A DNA stretch of 64,000 nt. Source: CAVZZG01 sp963779685. Lineage in GTDB: Bacteria; Actinomycetota; Thermoleophilia; Gaiellales; F1-60-MAGs149. Shown here one piece after another: positions 18,032 to 26,948 of the stretch. Positions within the stretch are counted from its first letter, which is position 1; every line of letters starts with the position of its first letter. The notes below the pieces were generated by a model. It ran no database searches. It had not been told where the DNA came from and saw only the letters and a list, made by a program, of their open reading frames with translations. The translations under genes were made by a program, and so were the position numbers. Location of the stretch: positions 2,232,001-2,296,000 of the forward strand of contig CAVZZG010000003.1 in assembly GCA_963779685.1 (NCBI GenBank), in the 5' to 3' direction.

Positions 18032-18769
18032 GTGACCGCCGTCCTCGTGACCGGTGCTGCGGGTGGCCTCGGCTCGGAGCTCGTGGCCGCTCTCGCGGCT
18101 CGTGGCACGCCGGTGGTCGCGCTCGACCGGGTGCCCGTCGAGTCCACCTGGGCGCAGGGCTACGTGGCCGACCTGCGGGATCCGGAGGCCGTGGCCGAGG
18201 CGCTCGCCACCGCCACCGCGGCGGGCGCGACCATCTCCCACGTCGTCTCGATCGCCGGCGGCGCACTGCCCGCCGAGAAGACCTGCACCGATCCGGCGGT
18301 CCTGCCGCTCGACGTCTTCCGCGAGACCGTCGAGCAGAACCTGACGAGCGCCTGGATCACCATCCAGGCCGCGCTGCCGCACCTGCGGGCAGCCGACGGC
18401 GACCGCTCGATCACGCTGACGACCTCCACCGACGCGCTCGCCAGCTACGGCCTGCCCGGCTACGCGGCCGCCAAGGCCGGGTTGACCGGCCTCGTCCGGT
18501 CGCTGGCCGCGACGCTGGGCGCGGACGGGATCCGCATCAACGCCGTGGCGCCCGGGGACGTGCCCACGGCCCGCAACGTGCGCGAGTGGGCGCACGTGCC
18601 CGGCTGGTACGACCGGCTGCGCGAGGCGTCCGTGCTCGACCGGCTGGGCACGCCCGAGGACATGGCGGCCGCCTACCTGGCACTGATCGACCTGCGCCAC
18701 GTGACCGGGCAGACGCTCATCGTCGACGGCGGCCAGACGATCGCGCGACCGGCCAGGGAGCATTCATGA
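18032..18769 (+). CDS. Short-chain dehydrogenase/reductase
   Basis: 245 residues, GTG start. Nucleotide motif VLVTGAAGGLGSEL, Asp after beta-2 (VALDRVPVE), catalytic region TTSTDALASYGLPGYAAAKAG with Tyr and Lys, and GQTLIVDGGQ near the end. Divergent from the ten-gene operon and overlapping the next enolase-superfamily gene by ATGA (18766-18769), which mirrors the SDR plus enolase-superfamily arrangement at the far end of that operon. Probably NAD-dependent oxidation of a sugar or its acid. Confidence 0.86.
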   Translation: MTAVLVTGAAGGLGSELVAALAARGTPVVALDRVPVESTWAQGYVADLRDPEAVAEALATATAAGATISHVVSIAGGALPAEKTCTDPAVLPLDVFRETVEQNLTSAWITIQAALPHLRAADGDRSITLTTSTDALASYGLPGYAAAKAGLTGLVRSLAATLGADGIRINAVAPGDVPTARNVREWAHVPGWYDRLREASVLDRLGTPEDMAAAYLALIDLRHVTGQTLIVDGGQTIARPAREHS

Positions 18770-19930
18770 AGGTAGCCGCCGTCGAGACCACCATCGTGTC
18801 CGTGCCGTACCTGCACCGTGAGGTGTCGAGCCAGGTCGCCCGCGACGGCGTCACCGATGTGCTGGTGCGCGTTGAGACGGATGACGGCGTCGTCGGCTGG
18901 GGCGAGGCGTGCAGCGGCGCCGACGCCGCTTCCGTGGAGGCCGCGCTGCGCGCCATGACGCCGTTCGTGCTCGGCCGAGATCCGTGGAATCGCGAGGCGA
19001 TGCGCGCCGACCTCTTCTCGCACGGGCTCTGGCAGTTCCGCGCCGGCACGGGCAACTTCGCCTGGGCCGGCCTCGACATGGCGCTGGCGGACATCTGCGG
19101 TCGCAGCGCCAGCCTGCCGCTGTACCGCCTCTTCGGCGGCCTGGTTCGCAGCGAGGTGTCGTATTTCTTCTACCTCGCCCGCGGCCCGGTCGACGATCTG
19201 GCCGAGCAGTGCTCCCGCGGCCTCGAGCAGGGCTACGAGACCTTCTACCTGAAGGTCGGCATCGATCCCGCCGAGGACCTCGCCATGGTGGCCGCCGTGC
19301 GGGGTGCGCTCGGCAGCGGCCCGCGGCTGCGGCTGGACGCGAACGGCGACGTGGTCGGTGCCCGAGGCGATCACGGGCCTGCGCAGGATGGCCGCCTACG
19401 ACATCGACTTCGTCGAGCAGCCGGTGCGCGACTGGCCGGTCGGCCAGCTGGCCGAGGTGCGGGCACGCGTGCCGATGGCGGTCTGCGCGAACGAGGGCCT
19501 GTGGAGCGAGGCCGACGCGTACGCGCGCATCACGGCCCGCCAGGCGGACGTCTTCTGCTTCAGCCCGTACTGGGTCGGGTCGCTGGCGGGCTTTTGCCGG
19601 CTCGCCCACGTCGCCCACCTCGAGGGGCTGCAGGTGTGCAAGCACACCCACGGCGAGCTCGGCCTCGCGGCGGCCGCCGGCCAGCACCTCCTGCTGACGC
19701 TGCCGAACATCGTCGAGGGCCACCAGCAGACCGCGCACGTGATGGCCGGCGACATCCTCACCGCGCCGCTGCCCATCGCCACCGCACCCCGCTGGGGCGT
19801 TCCCGCCGGCGTCGGTCTCGGCGTCGAGGTCGATCCCGACGCCGTCCGCGAAGCCGCCCGGCGGTACCAGCTGGAAGGCCAGTTCCTCCCCTACACCCCG
19901 GGTCAGCTCGGCCGCGAGGGCCGACCCTGA
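18766..19930 (+). CDS. Enolase-superfamily enzyme (dehydratase/racemase), one +1 frameshift
   Basis: Starts as MKVAAVETTIVSVPYL with a full capping domain and barrel: FYLKVGID holds a catalytic Lys and LRLDANG the first metal Asp. At 19348-19350 one extra base moves the frame; without it the sequence reads DANGAWSVPEAITGL and continues IDFVEQP, CANEG and CKHTHGELG to a stop at 19928-19930. The total length is 3n+1, giving about 387 residues when corrected. All key residues are intact on both sides, so a sequencing insertion is likelier than decay. Overlaps the SDR stop (ATGA). Similar in design to the paralogue at 7928. Confidence 0.8.
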
Positions 19931-20081
19931 GAGCCGCCCGGTCGGGGAGCCACCTTCGCCGCTCCGCGGGTACCGATCGCTCCCGGACGACCGTGCCAAT
20001 CGCCATTGACGACGGGCTCGCCGTTCGCGATGCTTGCGCAGCGATGAGTTCCGTCGGAGTGCCGCCGACCGTGACGTGCTG

Positions 20082-20576
20082 ATGCAGGACGAGCGATGGT
20101 CGCTGAGCCGGTCAGCGAACTTCGACCCGGCGGCAGGAGGCGACGCGGAGCCCGAGGTCTTCCTGGCGGACTGCCTGGAGGAGGACTGGGAGCGGATAGC
20201 GCGTTACTGCACGCGGCGGCGGTTTCGAGCCGGGGAGATCGTCGTGCGCGCCGGCGACATCGACAGGTCGCTCGCCATCGTCACCACGGGCGGACTCGAC
20301 TACATCGTGACCGACGGCGCCGGAGCCGAACGCGTTGCGAACCGTGTCGACGCTCCGTCGGTGATCGGCGAGGTGGCGTTCTTCGATGCCGGCCCTCGGT
20401 CCGGAACGCTGCGGGCGAGGACCGACGGCGAGTTGCTGCGCCTTGGATTCGCCGAGTTCGAATCGCTCGCCGCCACGTCGCCCTCGCTCGCCCGGATGAT
20501 CCTGCTGGATGCGGGCCGCATCCTCGCGGCCCGCCTGCGGCGCGCGAGCCGGGCGGCTGGAGAGCCCGGATGGTAG
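20082..20576 (+). CDS. Cyclic nucleotide-binding (CNB/Crp-type) domain protein
   Basis: 164 residues from ATG 20082; an in-frame TTG at 20034 would add 16. One CNB fold is visible: RRFRAGEIVVRAGD, then the phosphate-binding-cassette-like GEVAFFDAGPRSGTLRA, then LLRLGFAEFESL. No helix-turn-helix follows, so it is not a complete Crp/Fnr factor. It overlaps the start of the large Fe-S/FAD protein by 7 bp, so it is probably a sensor or regulatory subunit for that enzyme. The 150 bp before it show no gene or clear promoter. Confidence 0.75.
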   Translation: MQDERWSLSRSANFDPAAGGDAEPEVFLADCLEEDWERIARYCTRRRFRAGEIVVRAGDIDRSLAIVTTGGLDYIVTDGAGAERVANRVDAPSVIGEVAFFDAGPRSGTLRARTDGELLRLGFAEFESLAATSPSLARMILLDAGRILAARLRRASRAAGEPGW

Positions 20577-23219
20577 AGACGACCACCGCGGCGACGCGGT
20601 TCCCGAACTACCTGGAGATGCGCCAGACGCTGCCACTCTGGGTCTGGCACGCGGTCCGGGCCGTCGTGGTGGCGGGGGCACTCGGGCTGATCGCAACACT
20701 GTTCATCGCCCCGCGAACGGGGCTCATCGCGTGGTGGCTGTTCGTCCTGCCGGTGATCCCGATGTTGCTCATGCTCGCGCCCGGGATCTGGCGGAACGTC
20801 TGCCCGATGGCAACGGTCAACCAGTATCCGCGCCTGTTCGGCTTCACGCGGGGCCGCACGGTGCCGGCATGGCTGACCCGCCGGACGATCCTGATTCAGG
20901 CCGGTCTCTACTTCCTGCTGATCAGCACGCGGGCGCCGCTCTTCGATCACGACGGGCGCGCCGTCGGCGTGCTGATGGCGCTCGCCCTGGCGCTTGCGTG
21001 TCTCGGCGGCGTCGTGTTCAAGGGCAAGAGCGGCTGGTGCGGCACGTTCTGCCCCCTGATGCCGATCCAGCGCCTGTACGGGCAGACGCCCGCGGTCGTC
21101 GTGCCGAACTCGCACTGCGCGACGTGCGTCGGCTGCACCCCCAACTGCCTCGACTTCAACCCGCGGCTCGCGGTGGTCGCAGACGTGCATGAGGCCGACC
21201 AGTTCCGCCTCTCCCAGCTCGAGCTGTTCGCGGGCACCTTCCCGGGGTTCGTCGTGGCCTTCTTCACCGTGCCGAACTCGATCGTCGGCGCTTCGGCCGA
21301 CATCGGCATCGGCGTGATGCGCTTCTACGTGCTGACCATCGTCTACATGCTGGTCAGTCTCGGAGGGTTCTTCCTCCTCAAGGCGTTCACGCCGCTGACG
21401 CCGCTCGTCCTGATGGCGGCGTTCGGGGCCCTCGGCCTGAACCTGCACAACATCCTCCGCTTCCCGACGGCGTTCCACGTCGCGAAGCCCGCATGGGTGC
21501 TCGCCATCGAGTACGTGGTGGTGGCGGCGCTGACCGTCCAGTTCGTCGTCCGCACGCACCGGAACGAGCGCACGGTCACGCGTGTCTTCGGCGAGCCATC
21601 CGCGGCCTCGGCGATCAGGCCGGGTGCCGGCGCCGACCGGCTGCGACGCGGCGAAGACGAGGGCCACGAGGTTGCCTTCGAGCCGGACGGTCCGAGGATC
21701 GTCGCCGACGACGGAACCTCGCTGCTCGAGCTGGCCGAACGCGCTGCGCTGCCGATCGAGTCCGGCTGCCGGATGGGCGTCTGCGGCGCCGACCCGATCG
21801 CCGTGCTCGCCGGTATGGATCACCTGTCGCCGGCGGGCATGGCGGAGCGCTCAACCCTCGGCCGGCTGGGGCTCGGCGAGGGCTGCCGGATGGCGTGCAT
21901 GGCGCGCGTGACGGGCCCGGTCCGCGTCACGCTCGACGTGACGGCGACGGAGCCCGGCGCGCCCACCAGCATCGATTTCGACTTCGACCGCGCGGTCGAG
22001 CACGTCGTGATCATCGGCGCGGGAGTGGCCGGCTGCACGGCGGCCGACCACGTCCGGCGACGGCACCCGACCTGCACCATCGACGTCGTCAGCGACGAGC
22101 TCCACGCGCCCTACAACCGGATGGCGATCTCCCGGCTCGTCTACGGCCGTGGCGCCATGTCGGGCCTGCGGCTGGTGCCGGAGGAACTGGTTCGAGCGTA
22201 TCGACGCCACCTGCTGGCTGAACACCCAGGTACACGAGATCGACCGCGACCGGCATGTCGTGGTGCTTGGAACCGGCGAACGGCTTCCCTACGACCGGCT
22301 CATCCTCGCGACCGGCGCCATCGCCTGGCGCCCGCCGCTCGCCGGCCTCGACCACCCCGGCGTGTTCGTCCTCCGCAGCGTGGAGAACGCGACCGCCATC
22401 CGCAGCTTCGCGCAGCGGCACCAGGCACGCCGCGCCGTCGTCGCCGGTGGCGGCCTGCTCGGCCTGGAGGCCGCTCACGCCCTTCATCGCTTCGGGCTCC
22501 GAGTGACGGTGATCCAGCGCTCGCAGCAGCTCCTACCGCGTGAGCTGGACGCCCGGGCGGCCGAGCTCCTCGAGCGGTACCTGACCGGCCTCGGCATCGC
22601 GGTCGTCACCGGGCGGTCACCGACTGCCATGGAGTGGGAGGGCACGCCGAAGCTGGTGCTCGACGATGACACCCGTATCCCGACCGACATCTGCCTGCTC
22701 TGCACGGGGGTCAAGCCGGATACCGCGCTCGCCGTCAGGGCCGGGCTCGCCGTCGACCGCGGCATCGTCGTCGACCGCGGCATGCGGACCGGCGATCCTG
22801 CCATCTTCGCCGCCGGGGACAGCGCGCAGCTCGAGGGTTCGGCGTCCGGGCTGTGGCCGGTCGCCGTCGCGCAGGCCGAGGTCGCAGCGACCAACGCGGT
22901 GGGTGGCAGCGCCGAGTACGACCCGCCACCGGTGACCACGATCCTCAAGGGCGTGGGCCTCGACCTCGTCTCGGTCGGCGTGGTGGCCGCGGCGACGGGC
23001 GATGACGTGCTCGATCACCAGGCCGGCGGCGACGAGATCCGGTACGTACGGCTCGTCGTCCGCGACGATCGCCTGGTCGGCGCGGTCCTGCTTGGCCACT
23101 GGGCGGAGTCCGCGGACGTGGTCGATGCCGTCGCGACCGGGGCGGACGTCAGCGGTGTGCTGGACGACCTCCGCGCGGGAGACCTGACCACGGTGGCCGG
23201 GGCGGTGCGCCTGGCCTGA
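20570..23219 (+). CDS. Membrane 4Fe-4S / 2Fe-2S ferredoxin / FAD-NAD(P) oxidoreductase fusion, one +1 frameshift
   Basis: About 882 residues when corrected. Order: eight likely membrane spans (about 15-330) with NosR/NapH-like cysteine motifs GWCGTFCPL and HCATCVGCTPNC (CxxCxxCxxxC, a 4Fe-4S site); a ferredoxin-like domain with SGCRMGVCGAD and GCRMACMAR, where the usual third Cys is Asp; then a pyridine-nucleotide-disulphide-reductase domain with VVIIGAGVAGCTAA (FAD), VVAGGGLLGLEAA (NAD) and IFAAGDSAQ. A single extra base at 22181-22185 shifts the frame; removal gives LVPENWFERID. Likely moves electrons between NAD(P)H and a membrane or extracytoplasmic partner. Coupled to the CNB protein upstream. 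Confidence 0.8.
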
Positions 23220-23224
23220 GAAAG

Positions 23225-23256
23225 AGTGCTGGCCGCCGATGTCGGCGGCCAGCACT
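23225..23256. terminator. Bidirectional intrinsic terminator hairpin
   Basis: Perfect 14-bp stem (AGTGCTGGCCGCCG and its complement) with a 4-base loop ATGT. It lies between the convergent oxidoreductase (ends 23219) and infA (ends 23263). On the minus strand it is followed by CTTTCTC, a weak U tract, so it probably ends the cspA-infA transcript and blocks read-through from the plus side. Confidence 0.8.
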
Positions 23257-23262
23257 AGGTCC

Positions 23263-23484
23263 TTACTTGTACCGGTAGACGATCCGGCCGCGATCGAGGT
23301 CGTAGGCCGAGAGTTCGATCTTGACCCGATCGCCGAGCATGATCCGGATCCGGTAGCGGCGCATGCGCCCCGCCACGTATCCGAGCGTATCGAAGCCGTT
23401 GTCGAGGTGGACGCGGAACATGCCGTTCCGAAGCGCCTCGGTTACCTCGCCTTCGAGCTCGATGGTCTCCTCTTTGGGAGTGAT
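23263..23484 (-). CDS. infA: Translation initiation factor IF-1, apparent ATC start
   Basis: 73 residues, the normal IF-1 length, with the S1-like beta barrel: [47 protein letters not shown] and GRIVYRYK. Alignment to known IF-1 N-termini puts initiation at an ATC codon (23484-23482); no ATG, GTG or TTG occurs in frame between the cspA stop (23494-23496) and EETIEL. infC is known to use AUU, so a rare start is conceivable; a sequence error is the alternative. It follows cspA by 9 bp in the same frame and ends at a strong terminator. A second infA in the ribosomal operon elsewhere is likely. Confidence 0.85.
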   Translation of the reverse strand: MTPKEETIELEGEVTEALRNGMFRVHLDNGFDTLGYVAGRMRRYRIRIMLGDRVKIELSAYDLDRGRIVYRYK

Positions 23485-23493
23485 GACGCGGGC

Positions 23494-23700
23494 CTAGCCG
23501 ACCGGGACGACGTTGATCGCCTCGGGGCCCTTCTGGCCCTGGCGCTCCTCGAACTCGACCTTCGCGCCCTCGGCGAGCGACTTGAAGCCGCTACCGGCGA
23601 TGTTCGTATGGTGAACGAACAGATCCTTGCCGCCCGACTCGGGCGAAATGAATCCGAAGCCTTTGGCGTCGTTGAACCACTTGACGGTTCCAGTTGCCAT
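23494..23700 (-). CDS. cspA: Cold-shock protein (CspA family)
   Basis: 68 residues, a complete cold-shock domain that binds single-stranded RNA/DNA. RNP1 is KGFGFI and RNP2 is LFVHHT; start [13 protein letters not shown] is canonical. GGAGG lies about 7 bases upstream of the ATG. A TACAGT hexamer on the minus strand at 23787-23782 could be a -10, giving a leader of roughly 75 nt, which suits cold-shock genes; the -35 is weak. It ends with TAG and is followed in the same frame by infA. Confidence 0.95.
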   Translation of the reverse strand: MATGTVKWFNDAKGFGFISPESGGKDLFVHHTNIAGSGFKSLAEGAKVEFEERQGQKGPEAINVVPVG

Positions 23701-23906
23701 GTCTTACCACCTCCACGTCCTGCAGAACGGGCAGGGCGTACGCAGGAGGCGCAGCCGGCACTCGCTCGAAATGACGGACACACTGTACGCGATCCGGCGT
23801 GCCGCGTAGCCGGTTCCCTCGCAGTGGCGCCCGATGCCCGCGCTGATCGGCCCTACAGTTCCGCATCGGAAACGCAGAGGGAGCGGCCCATGATGGCAGG
23901 CGAGTC

Positions 23907-24830
23907 ATGAAGTTCGGGATGGTGTTGATGCACTCCGGGCCCGCCGCCTCGGCCGGTCGCATCGTCGATGCCGCGATCACGGCCGAGCGGTCCGGCCTCG
24001 ACTCGGTGTGGGTCTACGACCACCTGCTGACGCCGGTCGAGGTGGACTCGACGTACCCCTACGCGCCGGACGGCATCTATCCGGAATCGGCCGACGAGCC
24101 GTTCTACGACCCGCTGGGGCTGTTCGGGGTGCTGACGGCGCGAACGAGCCGCGTGAAGGTCGGAGCCGAGGTGTTCGTGGCGCCGTACCGGCACCCCATC
24201 GTGCTGGCCAAGACGCTCGCGACGCTGGAGCAGTTCGCGCCGGGTCGCCTGGTCTGCGGACTCGGCGCGGGATGGATGAAGGAGGAGTTCGCCGCAGTCG
24301 GCGTGCCCTTCGAACGACGCGGTGCGCGCCTCACGGAGTACGTCGCCGCCTTGCGGGCGGTCTGGTCGGGCGTCCCCAACCGGTTCGACGGCGAGTTCTA
24401 CCGCTGGCCGGCGTCGGGCTTCCTGCCCGCTCCGACGGCACCGATCCCGATCATCCTCGGCGGCCACGCCGACGTCGCGCTGCGGCGCGCGGCGCGGATC
24501 GCCGACGGGTTCGCCGCCATCGCCGGGCCTGGCGAGACCGGCTCGCCCGACGAGTTCCGCGCTCGCCTGGAACGCGTGCGGGCCCACCTGGACGAGGCCC
24601 GGCGCGACCCGGCGGACTACGTCATCCTGCTCTGCGAGGTGCCCCTGCAGGCCGCCGCCGAGCCCGACAGCGGCCAGCTCCTGGTCGGCCCTGCCGAAGC
24701 GCTCGCGGAGCGTCTCGCCGCGATGGCCGCCCTGGGCGTCTCGGAGGTCATCCTCTCCGTACCGGCCGACCCGGCCGCCCTCGCGGAGACGCTCGACTGG
24801 TTCGCGCGCGACGTCCGGCCGCTGCTGTGA
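23907..24830 (+). CDS. LLM class (luciferase-like) F420/flavin-dependent oxidoreductase
   Basis: 307 residues. A bacterial-luciferase TIM barrel: MKFGMVLMHSG start, SVWVYDHLLTP, the conserved VAPYRHPIVLAKTLATLEQF and GLGAGWMKEEF, and PIPIILGGHADVALRRAAR. These features are typical of actinobacterial F420-dependent members, though FMN cannot be excluded. Overlaps the following VOC gene by GTGA (24827-24830), so the pair is probably co-translated. Substrate unknown. Confidence 0.85.
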   Translation: MKFGMVLMHSGPAASAGRIVDAAITAERSGLDSVWVYDHLLTPVEVDSTYPYAPDGIYPESADEPFYDPLGLFGVLTARTSRVKVGAEVFVAPYRHPIVLAKTLATLEQFAPGRLVCGLGAGWMKEEFAAVGVPFERRGARLTEYVAALRAVWSGVPNRFDGEFYRWPASGFLPAPTAPIPIILGGHADVALRRAARIADGFAAIAGPGETGSPDEFRARLERVRAHLDEARRDPADYVILLCEVPLQAAAEPDSGQLLVGPAEALAERLAAMAALGVSEVILSVPADPAALAETLDWFARDVRPLL

Positions 24831-25306
24831 GCGGGGCCACCGCGCCGCGCCACTTCCATCACAGCGGCATGACCGTCGCCGACATGGGCCTCGCCCTGCG
24901 GTTCTGGCGCGATGCGCTCGGCACGGAGATGGTGGTCGATCAGGAGGCCCAGGGCGGCTACTTCGAGGCGATCGTCGGCGAGCGCGACGTCGTGGTCCGG
25001 ATCGTGCACCTCGCCTTCGGCGGGCACGGGCCGCGAATCGAGCTGTTCGAGTTCGCCTCGCCGCAGGGCGGCCGCCACGTGTCCCGGCCGGCCGACGTCG
25101 GCTTCGCCCACGTCTGCGTCGTCGTGCCCGACGGCATCGACGAGCTCGCGGCCCGACTCGCCGCGGCGGGCGGGACGCCCGTCACCCCGGCGCCCGTCGC
25201 CATCGACGGTGGCGCCAACGCCGGCGGCCGCGCGATGTACGTCCGCGACCCGGACGGGCATGTCGTCGAGCTCTTCCAGCCGCCCGGGCGGGATCCGAGC
25301 TTCTAA
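24827..25306 (+). CDS. VOC family (glyoxalase/extradiol-like) protein
   Basis: 159 residues with a GTG start overlapping the LLM stop. A two-module vicinal-oxygen-chelate fold: HFHHSGMTVADMG begins module one with a metal His, GFAHVCVVV begins module two, and VRDPDGHVVELFQP supplies the terminal metal Glu. Likely a lyase, isomerase or dioxygenase working with the LLM enzyme. Its last four bases overlap the stop of the convergent deacylase gene. Confidence 0.83.
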   Translation: MSGATAPRHFHHSGMTVADMGLALRFWRDALGTEMVVDQEAQGGYFEAIVGERDVVVRIVHLAFGGHGPRIELFEFASPQGGRHVSRPADVGFAHVCVVVPDGIDELAARLAAAGGTPVTPAPVAIDGGANAGGRAMYVRDPDGHVVELFQPPGRDPSF

Positions 25307-26857
25307 GCCCTGAGAACCCGTCCGGCGCGGACGCCGGTCACGGCCCCGTCGGCGACCGCCATCGCGCCGCCCACCAGCACGTGGTCGACCCCGACCGGTG
25401 AGCGGCAGGGCGTCGCGAAGTCGGCCTCCTCGCTGAGCCGGTCGAGGTCGAGGACGACGAGGTCGGCGGCCGCGCCGACCTCGATGACGCCGCGATCGCG
25501 GAGTCCGAGCCGGCGGGCCGGCAGGGTGGAGAGCTTCCGCACCGCCTCGCCGAGTGCCAGCACGGACTCGTCGCGTACGTAGGCGCAGAGCAGGCGCGTG
25601 GCCGCCGCGAAGTTGCGCGGATGGGCATAGGCGGTGGCATCGACGGCCATCGTCCAGCCGTCCGACCCGAACATGGAGCGCGGGTGGGCGAGCACCCGCC
25701 GGACGTCGTCTTCGCACATGCCGTGGACGACCATCAGCGTGTCGACGCCGTCGCGCTCGACGAGCTGCAGGAGCAGCTCCGCGGCCGGCAGCCCGAGCGC
25801 CGCGGCCGCATCGACCAGGCGCCGGCCGGCGAGCTCGGGCGCCGACGGCACGGCCGCCAGGACGATGTCGTCGAGCTGCTTGTCGCCGCCGAACTCGGCG
25901 GCGTGCGCGATCCGCGCCCGCTCGGCCGGGTCGGCCAGCCGTGCGGCAAGTCCCGCCTCGCCGCCGTCGAGCGCGGCCGCCGGAAGGGCCGCGGCCAGGG
26001 TCGTGCAGCCGGCCGTGTAGGGGTAGACGTCGACCCAGACGTCGTCCCCGCCGGCGTTGGCGGCGTCGACGGCCGCCAGCGTCCGCTCGGTCGCGCCCCA
26101 GTTGGCGCGCCCGAAGGCCTTGTGGTGGGAGATCTGGAGCGCGGCGCCCGACCGGTGCCCGGTGGCGATCGCCTCGGCCACGGCCTGCTCGAGGCGGTCG
26201 CCCTCGTCGCGCATGTGGGTGGCGTAGATGCGGCCGTACTCCGCGGCCACCTCCGCGAGCGCCACGAGTTCGTCGAGATCGGCGTAGCCGCTCGGGGCGT
26301 AGATCGAGACCCGAGGACACGCCGAACGCCCCGGCCGCCAGGCACTCCCGCACCAGCTCCCGCATGCGCCGCAGCTCGGCCGGAGTCGCCGGCCGGTCCT
26401 CGTCGCCGATCACGGCGAGCCGGATGGCGCCGAGGCCGACGAGCGGCGCGACGTTGATCGCGGGCCGCGCGCCATCGAGCGCCTCGGCGAAGGCCGCGAA
26501 GCTCGGCCAGCGGGTGGCGAGGGCCGGCTCCAGGAAGATCCCGTGGCGCAGGGCGGCATCGTCGCCGGCCAGTGGGAACGGCGAGAACCCGCAGTTACCC
26601 GTGCAATCGGTCGTCACGCCCTGCAGGAGCTTCGCCGGCGCACCCGGCCGGAGCGGGATCGTGAAGTCGCTGTGCGTGTGGACGTCGATGAACCCGGGGG
26701 CGACGACCCTGCCGCGCGCGGAGATCTCCGCCGTCCCGCGGGCGGCGGACGCGCCGACGGCCGCGATCCGGCCACCGTCGATGGCGACGTCGGCGACGTA
26801 CGGCTCGGCGGCCGAGCCGTCGCAGACCAGCCCGTCGCGAATCACGACGTCATGCAT
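25303..26857 (-). CDS. N-acyl-D-amino-acid deacylase (amidohydrolase), one +1 frameshift
   Basis: About 517 residues corrected. Urease-superfamily amidohydrolase: PGFIDVHTHSDF (HxH metal site), TTDCTGNCGFSP (Cys ligand characteristic of D-aminoacylases), YATHMRDEGDR, QISHHKAFG and FGSDGW. An extra base near 26305 breaks the frame; without it the N-terminal frame reads SSGLIYAPSGYADLDELVALAEVA and joins the rest. Length is 3n+1. The enzyme would free D-amino acids from N-acyl derivatives. It may feed the zinc/PLP D-amino-acid enzyme at 14.7 kb, which is inference. Confidence 0.83.
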
Positions 26858-26893
26858 GGCGCGTCACGACGGGCATCGTAGTGGCGCGCCGCA

Positions 26894-26922
26894 TTGCGCA
26901 GTCGTGCCGGCGGGAGTACAGT
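26894..26922 (+). promoter_or_regulatory. Putative sigma-70 promoter of the secreted protease gene
   Basis: TTGCGC (26894-26899), a 17-bp spacer and TACAGT (26917-26922), 26 bp upstream of the protease ATG. The spacing is optimal and the -10 resembles other TACNNT hexamers in the window (35277, 50638). Located in the divergent gap with the deacylase gene. Confidence 0.5.
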
Positions 26923-26948
26923 GGTGCCCGCTCCGCGAGGGAGGCCCC

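Noticed and set aside
19348..19350. Enolase-superfamily gene as a true pseudogene
   Set aside because: Both sides keep all key residues and one extra base explains the break; several neighbours show the same pattern.
23225..23256. A riboswitch or small RNA at the strong hairpin
   Set aside because: Single perfect stem between convergent genes is better explained as a terminator.
23263..23700. A CspA-IF-1 fusion protein made by UAG read-through
   Set aside because: The two families are normally separate and the IF-1 length from the ATC codon is exactly normal; kept only as a remark.
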